A stretch of DNA of 64,000 nt from Auanema rhodensis (lineage: Eukaryota; Nematoda; Chromadorea; Rhabditida; Rhabditidae): assembly GCA_964057225.1 (NCBI GenBank), contig OZ059898.1:4526001-4590000 (forward strand), in the 5' to 3' direction. Under the pieces are notes generated by a model that saw only the letters and a program-made list of their open reading frames with translations, had not been told where the DNA came from and did not search any database. The stretch's first letter is position 1. Each line of letters opens with the position of its first letter. Below are positions 14,201 through 25,059 of this stretch, one piece after another. Made by a program: the position numbers and the translations under genes.

Positions 14201-15181
14201 ACCACAACTTTTCATTATTCCATAGGAAATTTAATTGCCGAAAAGACAGGATTGCTTCCAAGTTGTTCAATAGCTGGATAGATCTATGAGCCGGTTTTTG
14301 CGTTTATTACCCTAGAAAAGCAACACCACCTATGTATCATTCATTGATCAAAGTGTTAGCGAAGCCGCAAAAAACCTATTATTCTACAATTTCACCAATC
14401 AAGATGTTATCGGTGGTTTTCGATGTATACATATATATTGCTTTTTAAATAAAAAAAATATACTATGTAATAGCTATATTACTCACAATTATTCTTTCTG
14501 CTCTTCATACTCTTTCTTCAAAATGCTCAGAAAAAAGAAGAAATGCATCAAAGATAAATCACACCTGTTACAAAAAGACAGATACAACCTTCTTTTTTTA
14601 TTTTTTCAAAATAATCTTTAATTTCACGCTAGCGTTTACATTTGCAAAATTATTTACATATATATTACATATAGCAACTAACATATTTATATCTCAAATT
14701 GAAATTTTTTGTTATTAAACCTAGTTTTTCTTGCCTCTTCCGCAAACTCAAATACGCATTTTAAAATATTTTTGCTCAAACGTCGCTGAAATCAACAACA
14801 ACTCTTTCAAGCTCTAAGTTTTAAGCTGTTTATTTATAAAATCGATATTTCAATCTCTTTATCGTATTATTTATTCGTTCTCACAAGGTTTTACTGAGGG
14901 TTATGACTTTCTTTTTTCTTTTGTATCTGATTAGCTGCTATCACGTGCTGTTTGATATCAGACTTTATTACTAGTGGTGACCCTAACAGTATGATATTCC
15001 GAGAAATAATATCAATTTTTTCTGTTGTTTTTTTCTTTAATAATTTTAGTTTCCTTTTCTTGTCATTTAACAAATTTTGCTTGGTTTTTTTTTAGAAATA
15101 CGGAGATTCGCATACATTTTATTCCAACTCACCCTATCTTTTCCTATGTTTTGATGTATTGGGCTCGTTAACGTTTAAAGT
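11245..15181. other. Noncoding region between the polyglutamine gene and the flippase
   Basis: About 3.9 kb without a supportable coding exon. The left part is presumably the 3' untranslated region of the polyglutamine gene, with AATAAA-like and TA-rich sequence near 11810-11960. The rest is very AT-rich with T runs and a CT-rich stretch near 12730-12790. A pyrimidine-tract acceptor (tttttttag, near 15083-15093) lies about 90 bp before the flippase ATG and is a candidate 5'UTR or trans-splice acceptor. Confidence 0.6.
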
Positions 15182-18100
15182 ATGCCCACTAATCATGGCC
15201 AAGGTGGAAGAAGAATACTTGTAGGAAGAGTTGTACAACCACTTAAATTCTGTAGTAACTCCATAAGGTGACTTTATTTTTTAAAGTCAAAAACTTCTTA
15301 ATTTTATTTCAGTACATGTAAATATAGTGCATTTACGTTCTTTCCACGGTTCTTGTTTGAACAATTTAGACGATATAACAACGTATTTTTCTTGATAATA
15401 GCTCTTCTTCAGGTAATAATAATAATTTGGTCAAGATTATTACGTGTTTTTTTCAGCAAATTCCTGATGTTAGTCCTACTGGTCGCTATACAACTGCTTT
15501 CCCATTTCTAATAATTCTTTGTGTGTCTGCATTGAAAGAAATTTTTGAAGATATTGTATCGTAAAAAGATGAATAATTTTCTTAGTTTTATTTGTTCAGA
15601 AACGTCGGCGAGCTGATAGTAAAGTTAACAATTTTCACTCCGAAGTATTAGATATTACTGCTGGAGAGTGGCAAGTTAGAGCATGGAAAAACGTTAGTTA
15701 TAAAGCATAGCTTTATAAAATAATGCATTTTTAGGTTTGTGTAGGTGATATTGTGAGAATCGAAAATGATCAATTATTCCCTGCTGATCTTATCTTGCTT
15801 TCCTCCAGTGAAGCTCAAGGAATGGCATATATTGAAACATCGAACCTAGACGGTGAAACTAACCTGAAAATAAAACAAGTACTTAACTCTTTTTTCCTTC
15901 TATATTAACTTAAAACTTTAGGCTTCTGAATTAACCTCTTCAATAACAACTATGGACGGAATCAGACAGTTTCAATGTGAAATTGAATGTGAACACCCCA
16001 ATCGTAACGTGAATGACTTCAATGCTAATATTTCTTTTCAACATGAACAAAGGCATATAGGTAAGTATACAACTTAAATTTTTAAATTCACCACTATTAA
16101 TAGGAATTGAACAGTTATTACTTCGAGGTGCGAGGTTAAAAAATACTTCTTGGGTCTTTGGAGCTGTTATTTATACTGGACACGATGCTAAGCTTCTCAT
16201 GAATTCTAATACGGCTCCTTTAAAAAGGTTTTTTTTGGTAGATATTTAAATTTAAATTCTATTTTATAGTGGAACAGTCGATGTTAAGACCAACTATCGT
16301 ATTTTGATTTTGTTCGCTGTTCTAGTAGCCCTGGCAATTATAAGTGCTTCTGGATTGCAATGGTGGAAGTCAAGTCACCTCCCCCAGAGTTGGTACCTTG
16401 GCTTTTTAGGTATAATAAATTTCATATAATTAATTAACAAAGTAAATTCAGCGAATGATAGCCGTTCATCATTTGGATGGGGAGTTCTAACGTTCTTTAT
16501 TTTATATAATAATCTTATTCCTATCAGTTTACAAGTTACATTGGAGATTGTTAGATTTTTCCAGGTAATAGTTAATATTTTTCAAAACAATTTAATCTTT
16601 ATTCAAGGCTATTTATATCAATAATGATGTTGAAATGTATGACTCCAACAGTGATTCATGTGCTATTGCAAGAACATCAAATTTAAACGAAGAATTAGGA
16701 CAAGTATAGAAAAGTAGTTTTATATTATTTTGAAAGTATCATAAACACAGGTCAAATACTTGATGAGCGACAAAACTGGTACTTTAACTCGTAATGTTAT
16801 GAAGTTCAAACGTATATCTGCCAATAACTTTAATTATGGAGATGATGAAAATGATGAATTTTCCGATCGCCGCCTGATCAATGATTATGAATCGGTTACA
16901 CCTTTTTAAGTTTCATTTAATTAGTTTGTTTTAGAATCCTTCAGAAAACTTTAAGATCGGTGAGATGCTTCGGATGATGGCTGTATGCCATACTGTTGTC
17001 CCAGAAAGGAAAGATAATGGAGAGGTGATATCGTTTCTATTTATTTCTTAAGTTTATTATATTTTTTCAGCTTGTCTATCAAGGATCTTCGCCCGATGAA
17101 AGTGCACTTGTAAAAGGCGCTGCTAATATAGGATTTGTCTTTCATACTCGTCAACCACAGAAGGTTGTGATAAGAGTGGTAAAGCATTGTCTTTTAAATT
17201 TATGTTACGTGTTGACTCTTAGAATGGATCTGATGAACATATAGATATTCTGGATGTGATTGACTTTACCAGTGATCGTAAAAGGATGAGTGTAATTATT
17301 CGAGATTCTGATGGGAATATTAAGTTGTATACTAAAGGAGCTGTAAGAGATTTGTTTCCTTATATTCATTTCAATATTAATTATCAGGACACCATTATTT
17401 TCGATCGACTGACAGAAGGAAGCGAAGAAGATGTCAATATTTGTAAAGATCATTTGCGACAATATGCATCTTTTGGTTATAGAACTCTATGCTTTGCAAT
17501 GAAACATATCGATAAGGTTTTCATATTTTAGTTTATGTGGCATATCTTAATTTTGAAGAGTGATTATGAAAAATGGGCTCCAAAATATAAAGCTGCTGGT
17601 TTGAAGCTTGAAGGACGTGTACAAGCTCTAGCTGAGACTGCCGAAAGCTTTGAAACAAATATGCAATTAATCGGAGCTACAGCTATTGAGGATAAGCTAC
17701 AAGAGGTTTTAATTTATGATATTTATTATTACATCCAATATTCCTAATAGTATGTACCTGAAACGATAAGATCTTTAATGGCTGCTAAAATCAAGGTTTG
17801 GATGTTAACCGGAGATAAAAGGGAAACTGCAATCAACATAGGTACTATTTACATATCTAATTTGACTTAAAATGATTTATTCAGCCCATTCGTGTGCTCT
17901 ATGTGACCACAATACAGAGCTTTTAATTGTTGATAAGCATACGTATGACGAAACGTATGCGAAATTAGAACAACTAGCTAAACGTGCTATTGTATTGGAA
18001 CAAGATAATCGAGATTTTACTTTGGTCATCGACGGTAAATCTCTTGTGCATGCTTTAATAGGAGAAGCGCGAAGTCATTTTGGTCAGCTAGCCCTGCGCT

Positions 18101-21100
18101 GTACTTCTGTAGTGTGTTGTAGAATGAGTCCAATGCAAAAAGCAGAGGTTTAGTTCAATTTAAACGAACCCTATAAAATTTTTTTAGGTCGTAGAATTAG
18201 TTCGATCACTCTCTAAAAGTGTTGTCATGTCGGTCGGAGATGGAGCTAATGATGTTGCTATGATTCAAGCTGCTAATGTTGGTGTTGGTATATCAGGGGA
18301 AGAGGGTTTACAGGCCGCCTCAGCTTCTGATTATGCAATTCCTCGTTTCCACTTTTTACGTCGTTTATTATTGGTAATATTTGAGCAGTTTCTTAATTCT
18401 TACACTACTATTACTTTTCAGGTTCATGGTGCTTGGAATTATGATCGTTCCGTTAAAGTTATTCTCTACAGCTTTTATAAGAATATCACTCTATATATAA
18501 TAGAGCTTTGGTTCGCCATATTCTCTGCTTGGTCTGGACAGACTATATTCGAAAGATGGACGATTGGAATGTTCAATGTCATATTCACTGCTTGGCCTCC
18601 GGTAATTATCGGATTGTTTGATAGGCCTGTTCCGGCGGAACAAATGATGACTAGGCCGTCTCTATATCATAGCTTCCAGGAGAAAGCATTTACACTTCCG
18701 GTGATTAATTTTTATATAATGTCTATGATAACTAGTTTTTTAAGCAATTTGCATTATGGATAGGAATGGCTATTCTTCATTCTTTAATTCTCTTCTTCTT
18801 ATCTTATGCATTTTTGGAAGATCAAATTGTTTGGAGTAATGGAAGAGATGGTGGCTGGTTGATGTTAGGAAATTGTGCCTATACTGTATGTCCTCCCCCT
18901 GATTATTAAAAAAAGCAATTTTTTTAGTTTGTTGTTACTACGGTTTGTCTGAAAGCATTGCTGGAAAGTGATTCTTGGACTTGGCCCGTTCTTGTAGCTT
19001 GCTTTGGCTCTATTGCGCTTTGGCTGATCTTCTTGATTCTTTATGCACTGGTTTGTTTATTCCATCTTTCATGCTTAATTGTTTTCTGCTAGGTGTTCCC
19101 AACTATTTCTAAAAATATTGGAGCCGATATGTCTGGGATGGCATATATAATGATGTCGTCACCTAGCTTCTGGCTGGCTTTTATTTTTGTACCACTTTCT
19201 ACTCTTCTAATTGATCTCATAATTAAAAGGTACGTACATATTATATTGGATAAGGTGTCAGTGCTTGTATTTGTAATATATATTCAAATATCTTTAAAAA
19301 TTATGCGAGTGTGTTTCATTTGTTCCCTATCTTTGCTTTGTTTTCCAAATTCGCATGCAAACGTTTTTTATTTGTTGTTTGTACTTCTGTGCACTTTGAG
19401 AAAATTCGTGTTCCGTTTACAGCTATAGAAATCAGAAGGATTTACCAAAATATTTGTCGCGCTTTAAACAACATTCAACACTGTTTTCGAAGTTACGCTG
19501 CTGGAAAATAAGGGCGCATTGAATTTTCGAGATGTGCATTTTCACATCACAGCGTTAGTTTCTTACCACTGTCTTCTCTTCTGAAATTCAAATGATGCAT
19601 TTCTAACCAAATATTCTATCTAAAAAACTTTAATAATGTCTGGTTGTTAATAGGCTAGGTTATTTTTTCATATGAACAACTTATATTTTCAGTACTTTCA
19701 CTATAACATCTCCCACTCCTAGAGAAACAGTGATTGCTAAATTAAAACGGACACATTCTACTTCAGGATTTGAACGATTAGCAAGGTTAGTTTATTCGTT
19801 AAGAATTAAGTTTAGAGAGAATAATAGTTCTCTTTCTATCGCACTAAGCGCTAACATCAATTTTCTTTTTTTTTGTGTTTTTCTCGCGTGCGCTAATTTG
19901 TGGTTTAAGCAGTTCGACATGAAAGTGTCAGCACGATCTGTCTATCTGTTGTCTTATTCTTTTGATAAGTGTTTATTTTATCAGAAATATAATATACTTA
20001 TGGATGTGATCATCTTGAAGTAAAACTTTGTATTCTTTATGCACTTTGTCCTTTATACCGTTTTTTTCTCGTCGCTTTCCTTACCTTGCACCGAAATTCT
20101 GAATAGCCTGCTTTTCCAACTGTTGTCATGTGTTTGGCCTGTTTAGTGGTGGAGAGAAACTCAATGGATCAGTACCTGAGGACAGTGGACAGCGCCCCCC
20201 TACCAAAGAGCATTCTCGTCTCCGTGGCCATGACAATTTAGCCATGGATTATGGCAGTACTGAACTTCTACCTATGGCTTCTATAGCGACTCAAGATGGA
20301 AATCATGTGACTCGAATAGAAGTTCGGCCTTAATGATTAGAATTTTTATTCGAAATCATTGCTGCATCTACTTGTTGTTGTGGTTCGTCTTCTTCTCTGT
20401 TTCTTTATTACTAGTGTTACCTCTAATTCCATTGATATTCTTGCATCAGGGGTAGGTGAGTGCCTTTTCGATTCACCCACGTGTTTAGAAAATGTTCTTT
20501 TGCAAAGCAATTTTTATAGGTTAAGCCCATAAACGTTTTATATCAATATAAAAAAAACAATCTTCTATTGGTTTGCTTTAAGCACATGGAAGTTTGCTAA
20601 TCATATTCTGCACTCTATCATCTCGGTTTTGACCCTTTGTTAAAATTATCCAAGCGCAAGACAGATATAGATATAGTAGTCGATAATAATAAAATTACTG
20701 ATTTTTCATGTCTTTGGGGTGAGATGCACGGTTTTTTTAAATTTAAGTTTGTTTCTGCTCAAATTAAAAGCATGATGAGATTTCGATAGTGATTGTGTAA
20801 AAACATTGAACTGCTTTGAACCAGTTAAATTGAATTTTCGTAATAGTATTTTTCTTAAATTTATGAGAACTTTACAGTTATTCCATGATAGAAGATCAAG
20901 TTCGCTTATTACATGTAGTTGCAAACTCAACCGATAGTACTCGTACTTCTTGTGATCTTGCTGAAGAAGTTAGATGTATGTTATTTCTGTTGTTTTTGCT
21001 TTTATAAGTTTATATTTTTAAGATGGTTATTCCTATTCACAAGAAGAATTTGGTGCAGTAGCTCAAACTGACATAATACGTAACGTCGACTCTACTAGGC

Positions 21101-21120
21101 AAAAACCTAGTGGTCGTTAA
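15182..21120 (+). CDS. tat-1: P4-ATPase phospholipid flippase, ATP8A/TAT-1 class
   Basis: Twenty-three constitutive exons (15182-15267 through 19093-19229) encode 1030 residues plus a split codon, followed by one of three alternative 3' ends (total about 1063, 1123 or 1126 residues). Family members use ATP to move phosphatidylserine and related lipids to the cytosolic leaflet of plasma and endosomal membranes, usually with a CDC50-type subunit. Visible motifs are [12 protein letters not shown] and [13 protein letters not shown] in the first membrane hairpin, DGET (165-168) in the actuator domain, the phosphorylation site DKTGTLT with Asp385, SPDESALV and KGA in the nucleotide-binding region, [10 protein letters not shown], and GDGAND (759-764). 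Ten-helix topology and length fit ATP8A. ATP8A members carry PISLLVTLE in TM4; here it reads PISLQVTLE. Introns in the body are 40-48 nt. The start is the only ATG in frame before the conserved N-terminus. Confidence 0.95.
19423..19522 (+). other. tat-1: Flippase alternative terminal exon A
   Basis: The acceptor tttacag at 19416-19422 joins in frame to the exon ending at 19229 (split Ser codon) and gives 32 further residues, Lys/Arg-rich ([20 protein letters not shown] and onward), before TGA at 19520-19522. This isoform lacks the long cytosolic tail. The frame fits and the acceptor is good, but use of the exon is inferred. Confidence 0.55.
20147..20333 (+). other. tat-1: Flippase alternative terminal exon B
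   Basis: Joins in frame to the penultimate exon 19693-19785 (split Ser codon) and encodes about 61 residues ending TRIEVRP before TAA. The peptide is polar, with [14 protein letters not shown] and ELLPMASIA, and does not resemble the vertebrate ATP8A tail. The acceptor tttag lies at 20142-20146. Confidence 0.55.
20878..21120 (+). other. tat-1: Flippase alternative terminal exons C, conserved ATP8A tail
   Basis: Two exons (20878-20975 and 21023-21120) joined by a 47-nt intron, entered with the same split Ser codon as ends A and B. The last exon reads [19 protein letters not shown] and ends in TRQKPSGR. This matches the conserved ATP8A C-terminal tail (GYAFSQDE...SEVIRAYDTTKQ in vertebrates), the segment known to autoinhibit ATP8A flippases. 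This end is therefore probably the ancestral isoform. Confidence 0.8.
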
Positions 21121-21645
21121 TAGCTCTTCTAAATGTTTATTTTTATTTGATCGAAATATATTTGATATTTTCATGATCTTATATTCAAAACTTCTTGTCA
21201 AAACCTTTTCTACTTTTTTTCTGTTTTTTGTGCCTTGGTTAACGGGATAAGTTCCACGTTAACACATTTTTTAAACGAATCACACTTACATTCAATATAA
21301 CTGCTTTGTAATTTATAATATTTTATCTTTTAAGCAGAACATTGATTACTATTATATTTCATTAACTGCCGAAACTTACGGGTATCTTTCAAATCACTTG
21401 TTATAGTTAAGGCAATTTATGCGATTTGCCTTTTTGTGATATATGTTTGCACGGTGTGTACGTTAATACTTCAAATATTCTTGTACCAAATATATGTAAA
21501 TAAATAAAGGATTTTATCTTATTTCTTCTAAAAACTTGATACACTTGACACAACCATAAAAAATCGCGAAAAATCTTTGAAATTGTTCTCAGCTTTTCTT
21601 GAACATATATCACAAAAGTACTCAATGCCCATTTTTAAATAATGA
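21121..21645. other. 3' flank of the flippase gene
   Basis: AT-rich noncoding DNA with AATAAA-type signals (for example aaataaataaagg near 21497-21510) that could serve as a polyadenylation site. No supportable gene was seen. Confidence 0.5.
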
Positions 21646-21710
21646 TTTATCAGTAGTATATAAAATGTTGTTACAGATAAAAATAAAATAATAGGAGTTT
21701 CAACTTTTCA

Positions 21711-22100
21711 GATACAAAAGATTAATACGCATCACTCCGGAAGTCCACGACAAATAAAGAAAAAAACTCTCATTGAAGCCAATATTTTCAGCATTCAGAT
21801 CACCCAATCCGAGAATTTGAGCCAACAGAGATAACTGGATGACAGCTCTTGCAATTTCTCCTTTCTTCTTGGCAATTTTACGTTCAAAAGCATCCCTAAA
21901 TACACAACAATTGAAAGGAAAAATTGACAAAATTGAAATCAACCTTTAATAAATAACTTTTAAAAATGCCAGTCTCTCTCCAGCATCACCAAGGTTTTGA
22001 ATACGACAATCTTTTCACAGCAAATATACACGATTTTGTCCGATGCAACAACATTAGGAATAAATTCAACGACTGTTCCAACTCCCAAAATCTTCAAAAG
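21711..22100 (-). pseudogene. Unidentified kinase-like gene fragment inside the TIR element
   Basis: Two minus-strand stretches look protein-like but do not join in one clean frame. One (about 22000-22100) contains ILGVGTVVEFIPNVVASDKI; the other (about 21711-21895) contains KIAKKKGEIARAVIQLSLLA followed by ILGLGDLNAENIGFN. The D-x4-N arrangement in GDLNAEN recalls the catalytic loop of kinase-like phosphotransferases, but I do not recognise the family. It may be Polinton cargo or captured host sequence. Confidence 0.35.
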
Positions 22101-22341
22101 TTTGTAGATATATATAATTCGATTTTTTTCTGCTTATGCGACTTTCCATTCTGATTGGCTTCTTAAGCGAAAGAAAAAAAATTTAAACCGGGCCGATTTA
22201 CTATTCGCTAAGAGAACCGAAAACCTTAAAGAATATATCACTGTTGTTCGAGAAAAGATTAGTCAAATAAGTAATTTATGATTTCTTTTCTTTGAATACT
22301 TGTTGAATAATCCACCTTAGACCTTTCGGCTTGCAAGTTGC

Positions 22342-22470
22342 TTATGAGTGGAGGGTATTTCTGCGTCTCTCATAAAGATTCCTCGGGGAATTTTTAATTC
22401 CAAGCACTTTAACAAGTTCTTCGATTTCATAGTTGGTTAATGGCTTCAGATCTTTCAAAAATTTTGCCAT
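22342..22470 (-). pseudogene. Polinton-type cysteine protease, N-terminal fragment (broken)
   Basis: A minus-strand open frame starts at 22470 and reads about 42 residues with the stretch LTNYEIEELVKVLGIKN, then stops at 22342. A neighbouring frame at the break reads IPRGIFMRDAEIP. Together these recall the start of the adenain-like cysteine protease of Polintons, in which a TN-x-EIE block is followed by RGVFMRD and then the catalytic His region. The catalytic part is absent, and the frame is broken by an apparent small indel. It is decayed and cannot make an active protease. Confidence 0.5.
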
Positions 22471-22818
22471 TTATTACCTTGAAAATTGTTCTAACGTGTT
22501 AAAAAATGGAAATGAGCAAAATTTTTGAAGAAGTGGTCCAGACTTTTTTAAAAATTGACATGTTTTTGCTCAATCTAAACATATTTTCAATAAAATAAAG
22601 CCTGAAAATGCTAAAAAAGTGTAGAAATTGAAGATTAAGTGGTCCAGTAACAACATTTTATATACTACTTTTACCTATTAAGTTTAATTTTTATGTTGTT
22701 TTGATTATAATAATTATTTATTTTGTAGGAAAACACAACATTTGAAATGAAGAAATATCTCTACCACTTATCCAAAAATACATTTAAAAAAAAAAATAAT
22801 AAGCCAATTTTGTTTTAG

Positions 22819-23688
22819 TCATATACAACAATATCCACTTTCACTGCTAGCTTCTTCATTCAACTCTAAATATTCAAAATTAGATTAGCTTGGAACAAAA
22901 AGACTCACTAATTGGTTCAGATTGTGATCGTTTATGCTCCAAGAATGGAAGATGGGCTACTGTATTGAAAACCTATCGAATATTTGTTATACTGTTATAC
23001 AACCCAAAATATTTCTTACAGTGTTAACATTATCTCCAGTTTTAGCAGAAGTTTCGATATAAACACCGCCATATTTCATTAATTCTATTCCTTCCGGTGG
23101 AATAAATCTAAGTTTTATATTTCAATGGTTTTTTTCATTTTTTATGGTTATGATACCTTTTGGATGATCGATCACATTTACTTGCTACTAAGACAATATG
23201 TATTTGACGAGATTTCCATGTTTGAACATATTGAACCCATCTTTGAATACTTTCTGATGACCGTGTATCTAAAATATACGAATCCGAAGATGGTTAATAG
23301 TATTTGAGAAACCTGTAGAATCAAAAACAATAACAGCTACGGCAGCTTCACGTATATATGATGGAGCTAAATGTCTAAAACGCTCTTGTCCAGCTGTATC
23401 CCATATTTGTAAACGTACTGACTGAATAACGTGATGCTATTTGTAATTTATTGAAAACATACTGTATTATCATCCAATATATACGTTTTATGTCGGAAAT
23501 CTATTCCTATTGTAGCGGAATTATCATCATCGAAGGAGTTTTCGAAAAATCTGTGTAAAATAGCAGTTTTTCCGGCTATACATCAAAAATTAAATACACG
23601 AAATTGAAAATATAAGGTCATTACCTCCAGAATCTCCTAACAGAACGACTTTAACATCATTATTTATCACTGCTGCAGTTTCTGTCAT
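22819..23688 (-). CDS. Rab-like small GTPase, Rab6-like core
   Basis: Seven exons join in frame: 23688-23625, 23575-23463, 23421-23313, 23268-23157, 23107-23020, 22972-22909 and 22865-22819, giving 198 residues, the usual Rab size. G-box motifs are visible: P-loop GDSGAGKTA, switch I TIGIDF, WDTAGQE, and ETSAK for G5. The segment [21 protein letters not shown] most recalls Rab6, a Golgi and retrograde-traffic regulator. The G4 motif, normally NKxD, reads SKCD (in LVASKCDRS), so the guanine-contacting Asn is replaced by Ser. The C-terminus GYCCI carries two cysteines for prenylation in a CAAX-like rather than plain CC arrangement. Family confidence is high; the subfamily is uncertain because of divergence. 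Confidence 0.9.
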
Positions 23689-25059
23689 ACTATAAAATTG
23701 TAAATAATTCAAAATCGAATAAATAAAAATATATTTATATAAATGAAGTTTAAAAAGAAATTATCGCCATGGAGTAAGTTTAGAAGCTACTATCTAACGA
23801 TAATATTATTGTACGAAGCTGATTAAAGAATCAGTTATCATATAGTTCAACAACAACTTTTTAACACATTATAATTAAACAATTGATTTCCCTATTGATG
23901 TTGAACTTATGTATATAATAGAAAAAAATAATGTTCTGTTGACATATAGAAGTGAATTCGATAAAACGAGCTGACATGTTAGTTACAAAAAGCTTACAGA
24001 GGATGAACAAATATATAAAAAAAGAATGAATCTATTTGTTATCACCATATTCTAACAGAATGTGCATAATATTGCTAAATTAAAAAAATTATTTATATTC
24101 TATAAGGGTTATTATTTATTCAAAGTAATATTATATCTTCAATTATAGTTGAGAGAGAAGTTTATTCCCCGATCATCTTTATCAATATAGCTGGTGTTAA
24201 TATCGATAAAATTTCAAATCTTTTGAGAACTAAAAGCATAAATAGATGCAGCAATGCCTTGATATGTCAGGAATCAGAACAACTCATTGAGAATAGGCTC
24301 TTGAAAAGCTTTTAACCATTTTTAAACCCTCTTCACACTAGACAGAATTTATGCATTTCCAACCAATATCTGTCGATGTGAACCTTATTTTTCTCAAACT
24401 AGTAATACGTCTATTTGCATATGTTCTAGTTATCAGAACTCGTAAAGAAGAAAAAAGAAAAATCCTGATTCAGCAAAATGCTCACCATACTGTTGATATC
24501 ACAGTAAATTAAATGTATATACTTAAAAACACAATACAATTTTTTGCCCAATTTATTGTCCGAATAGGATGGAAAACACAAGTGTAGTACAAAACTGACA
24601 ATAATGATGTTATTCTTAATGCACGTTAGTTGGGCATAATTTTTGTTTTATAAAACTCTGTGAAAATAAAAAAAGGTAGTATAACCATTAGACACCGACG
24701 ATTGAGCGAATCTACCTGAAATTATGATTAGAAATTATGAATTACCAATGTATTTACCTAAATTTGGCGTCTTTTCTTGCATCCACAACTCATAATGCAA
24801 ATAGTGATCCATCTCTGTCGAAAAAAGGCACATTCAAGAAATAAAAAATTATGTAGAGATGGGTGCATAATAATAAATAGGTCACAGACCAAAAAACAAC
24901 AAATTAATAAATATGATTGCTCAAGTTTAGTGCAAGAGAGAAGGATCTTTTCAAAATTGCAGAGATCAACAAAACCAATAGGAGCGTGAGGATGCCACAT
25001 CCAAACATCAAAGGACCGGTTAGCCAAAAAGTGAAACAACAGATTGTGGGACACTAGAG
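23689..25059. other. Noncoding region between the Rab-like gene and ataxin-2
   Basis: About 1.4 kb of AT-rich DNA with no supportable gene. It should contain the promoter of the Rab-like gene (left, transcribed leftward) and the 3' untranslated region of ataxin-2 (right, also leftward). Confidence 0.5.

Larger units (their letters stand above)
21652..22669. mobile_element. 1.0-kb TIR element, probable deleted Polinton/Maverick derivative
   Basis: The first 23 bp (21652-21674, starting AGTAGTATATAA) are perfectly repeated in inverted orientation at 22647-22669. The flanking hexamers TTTATC (21646-21651) and TTTACC (22670-22675) match at five of six positions, as expected for an aged 6-bp target duplication. 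Polinton/Maverick elements are known for termini beginning AGT and 6-bp duplications, and the interior holds a fragment resembling their cysteine protease. Autonomous elements are 15-20 kb, so this would be an internally deleted, non-autonomous remnant. The boundaries are certain from the repeat; the family is inferred. Confidence 0.7.

Noticed and set aside
17535-17747. Start codon at 17535 as a separate gene
   Set aside because: It is part of the intron and following exon of the flippase; the conserved segment starts at 17559.
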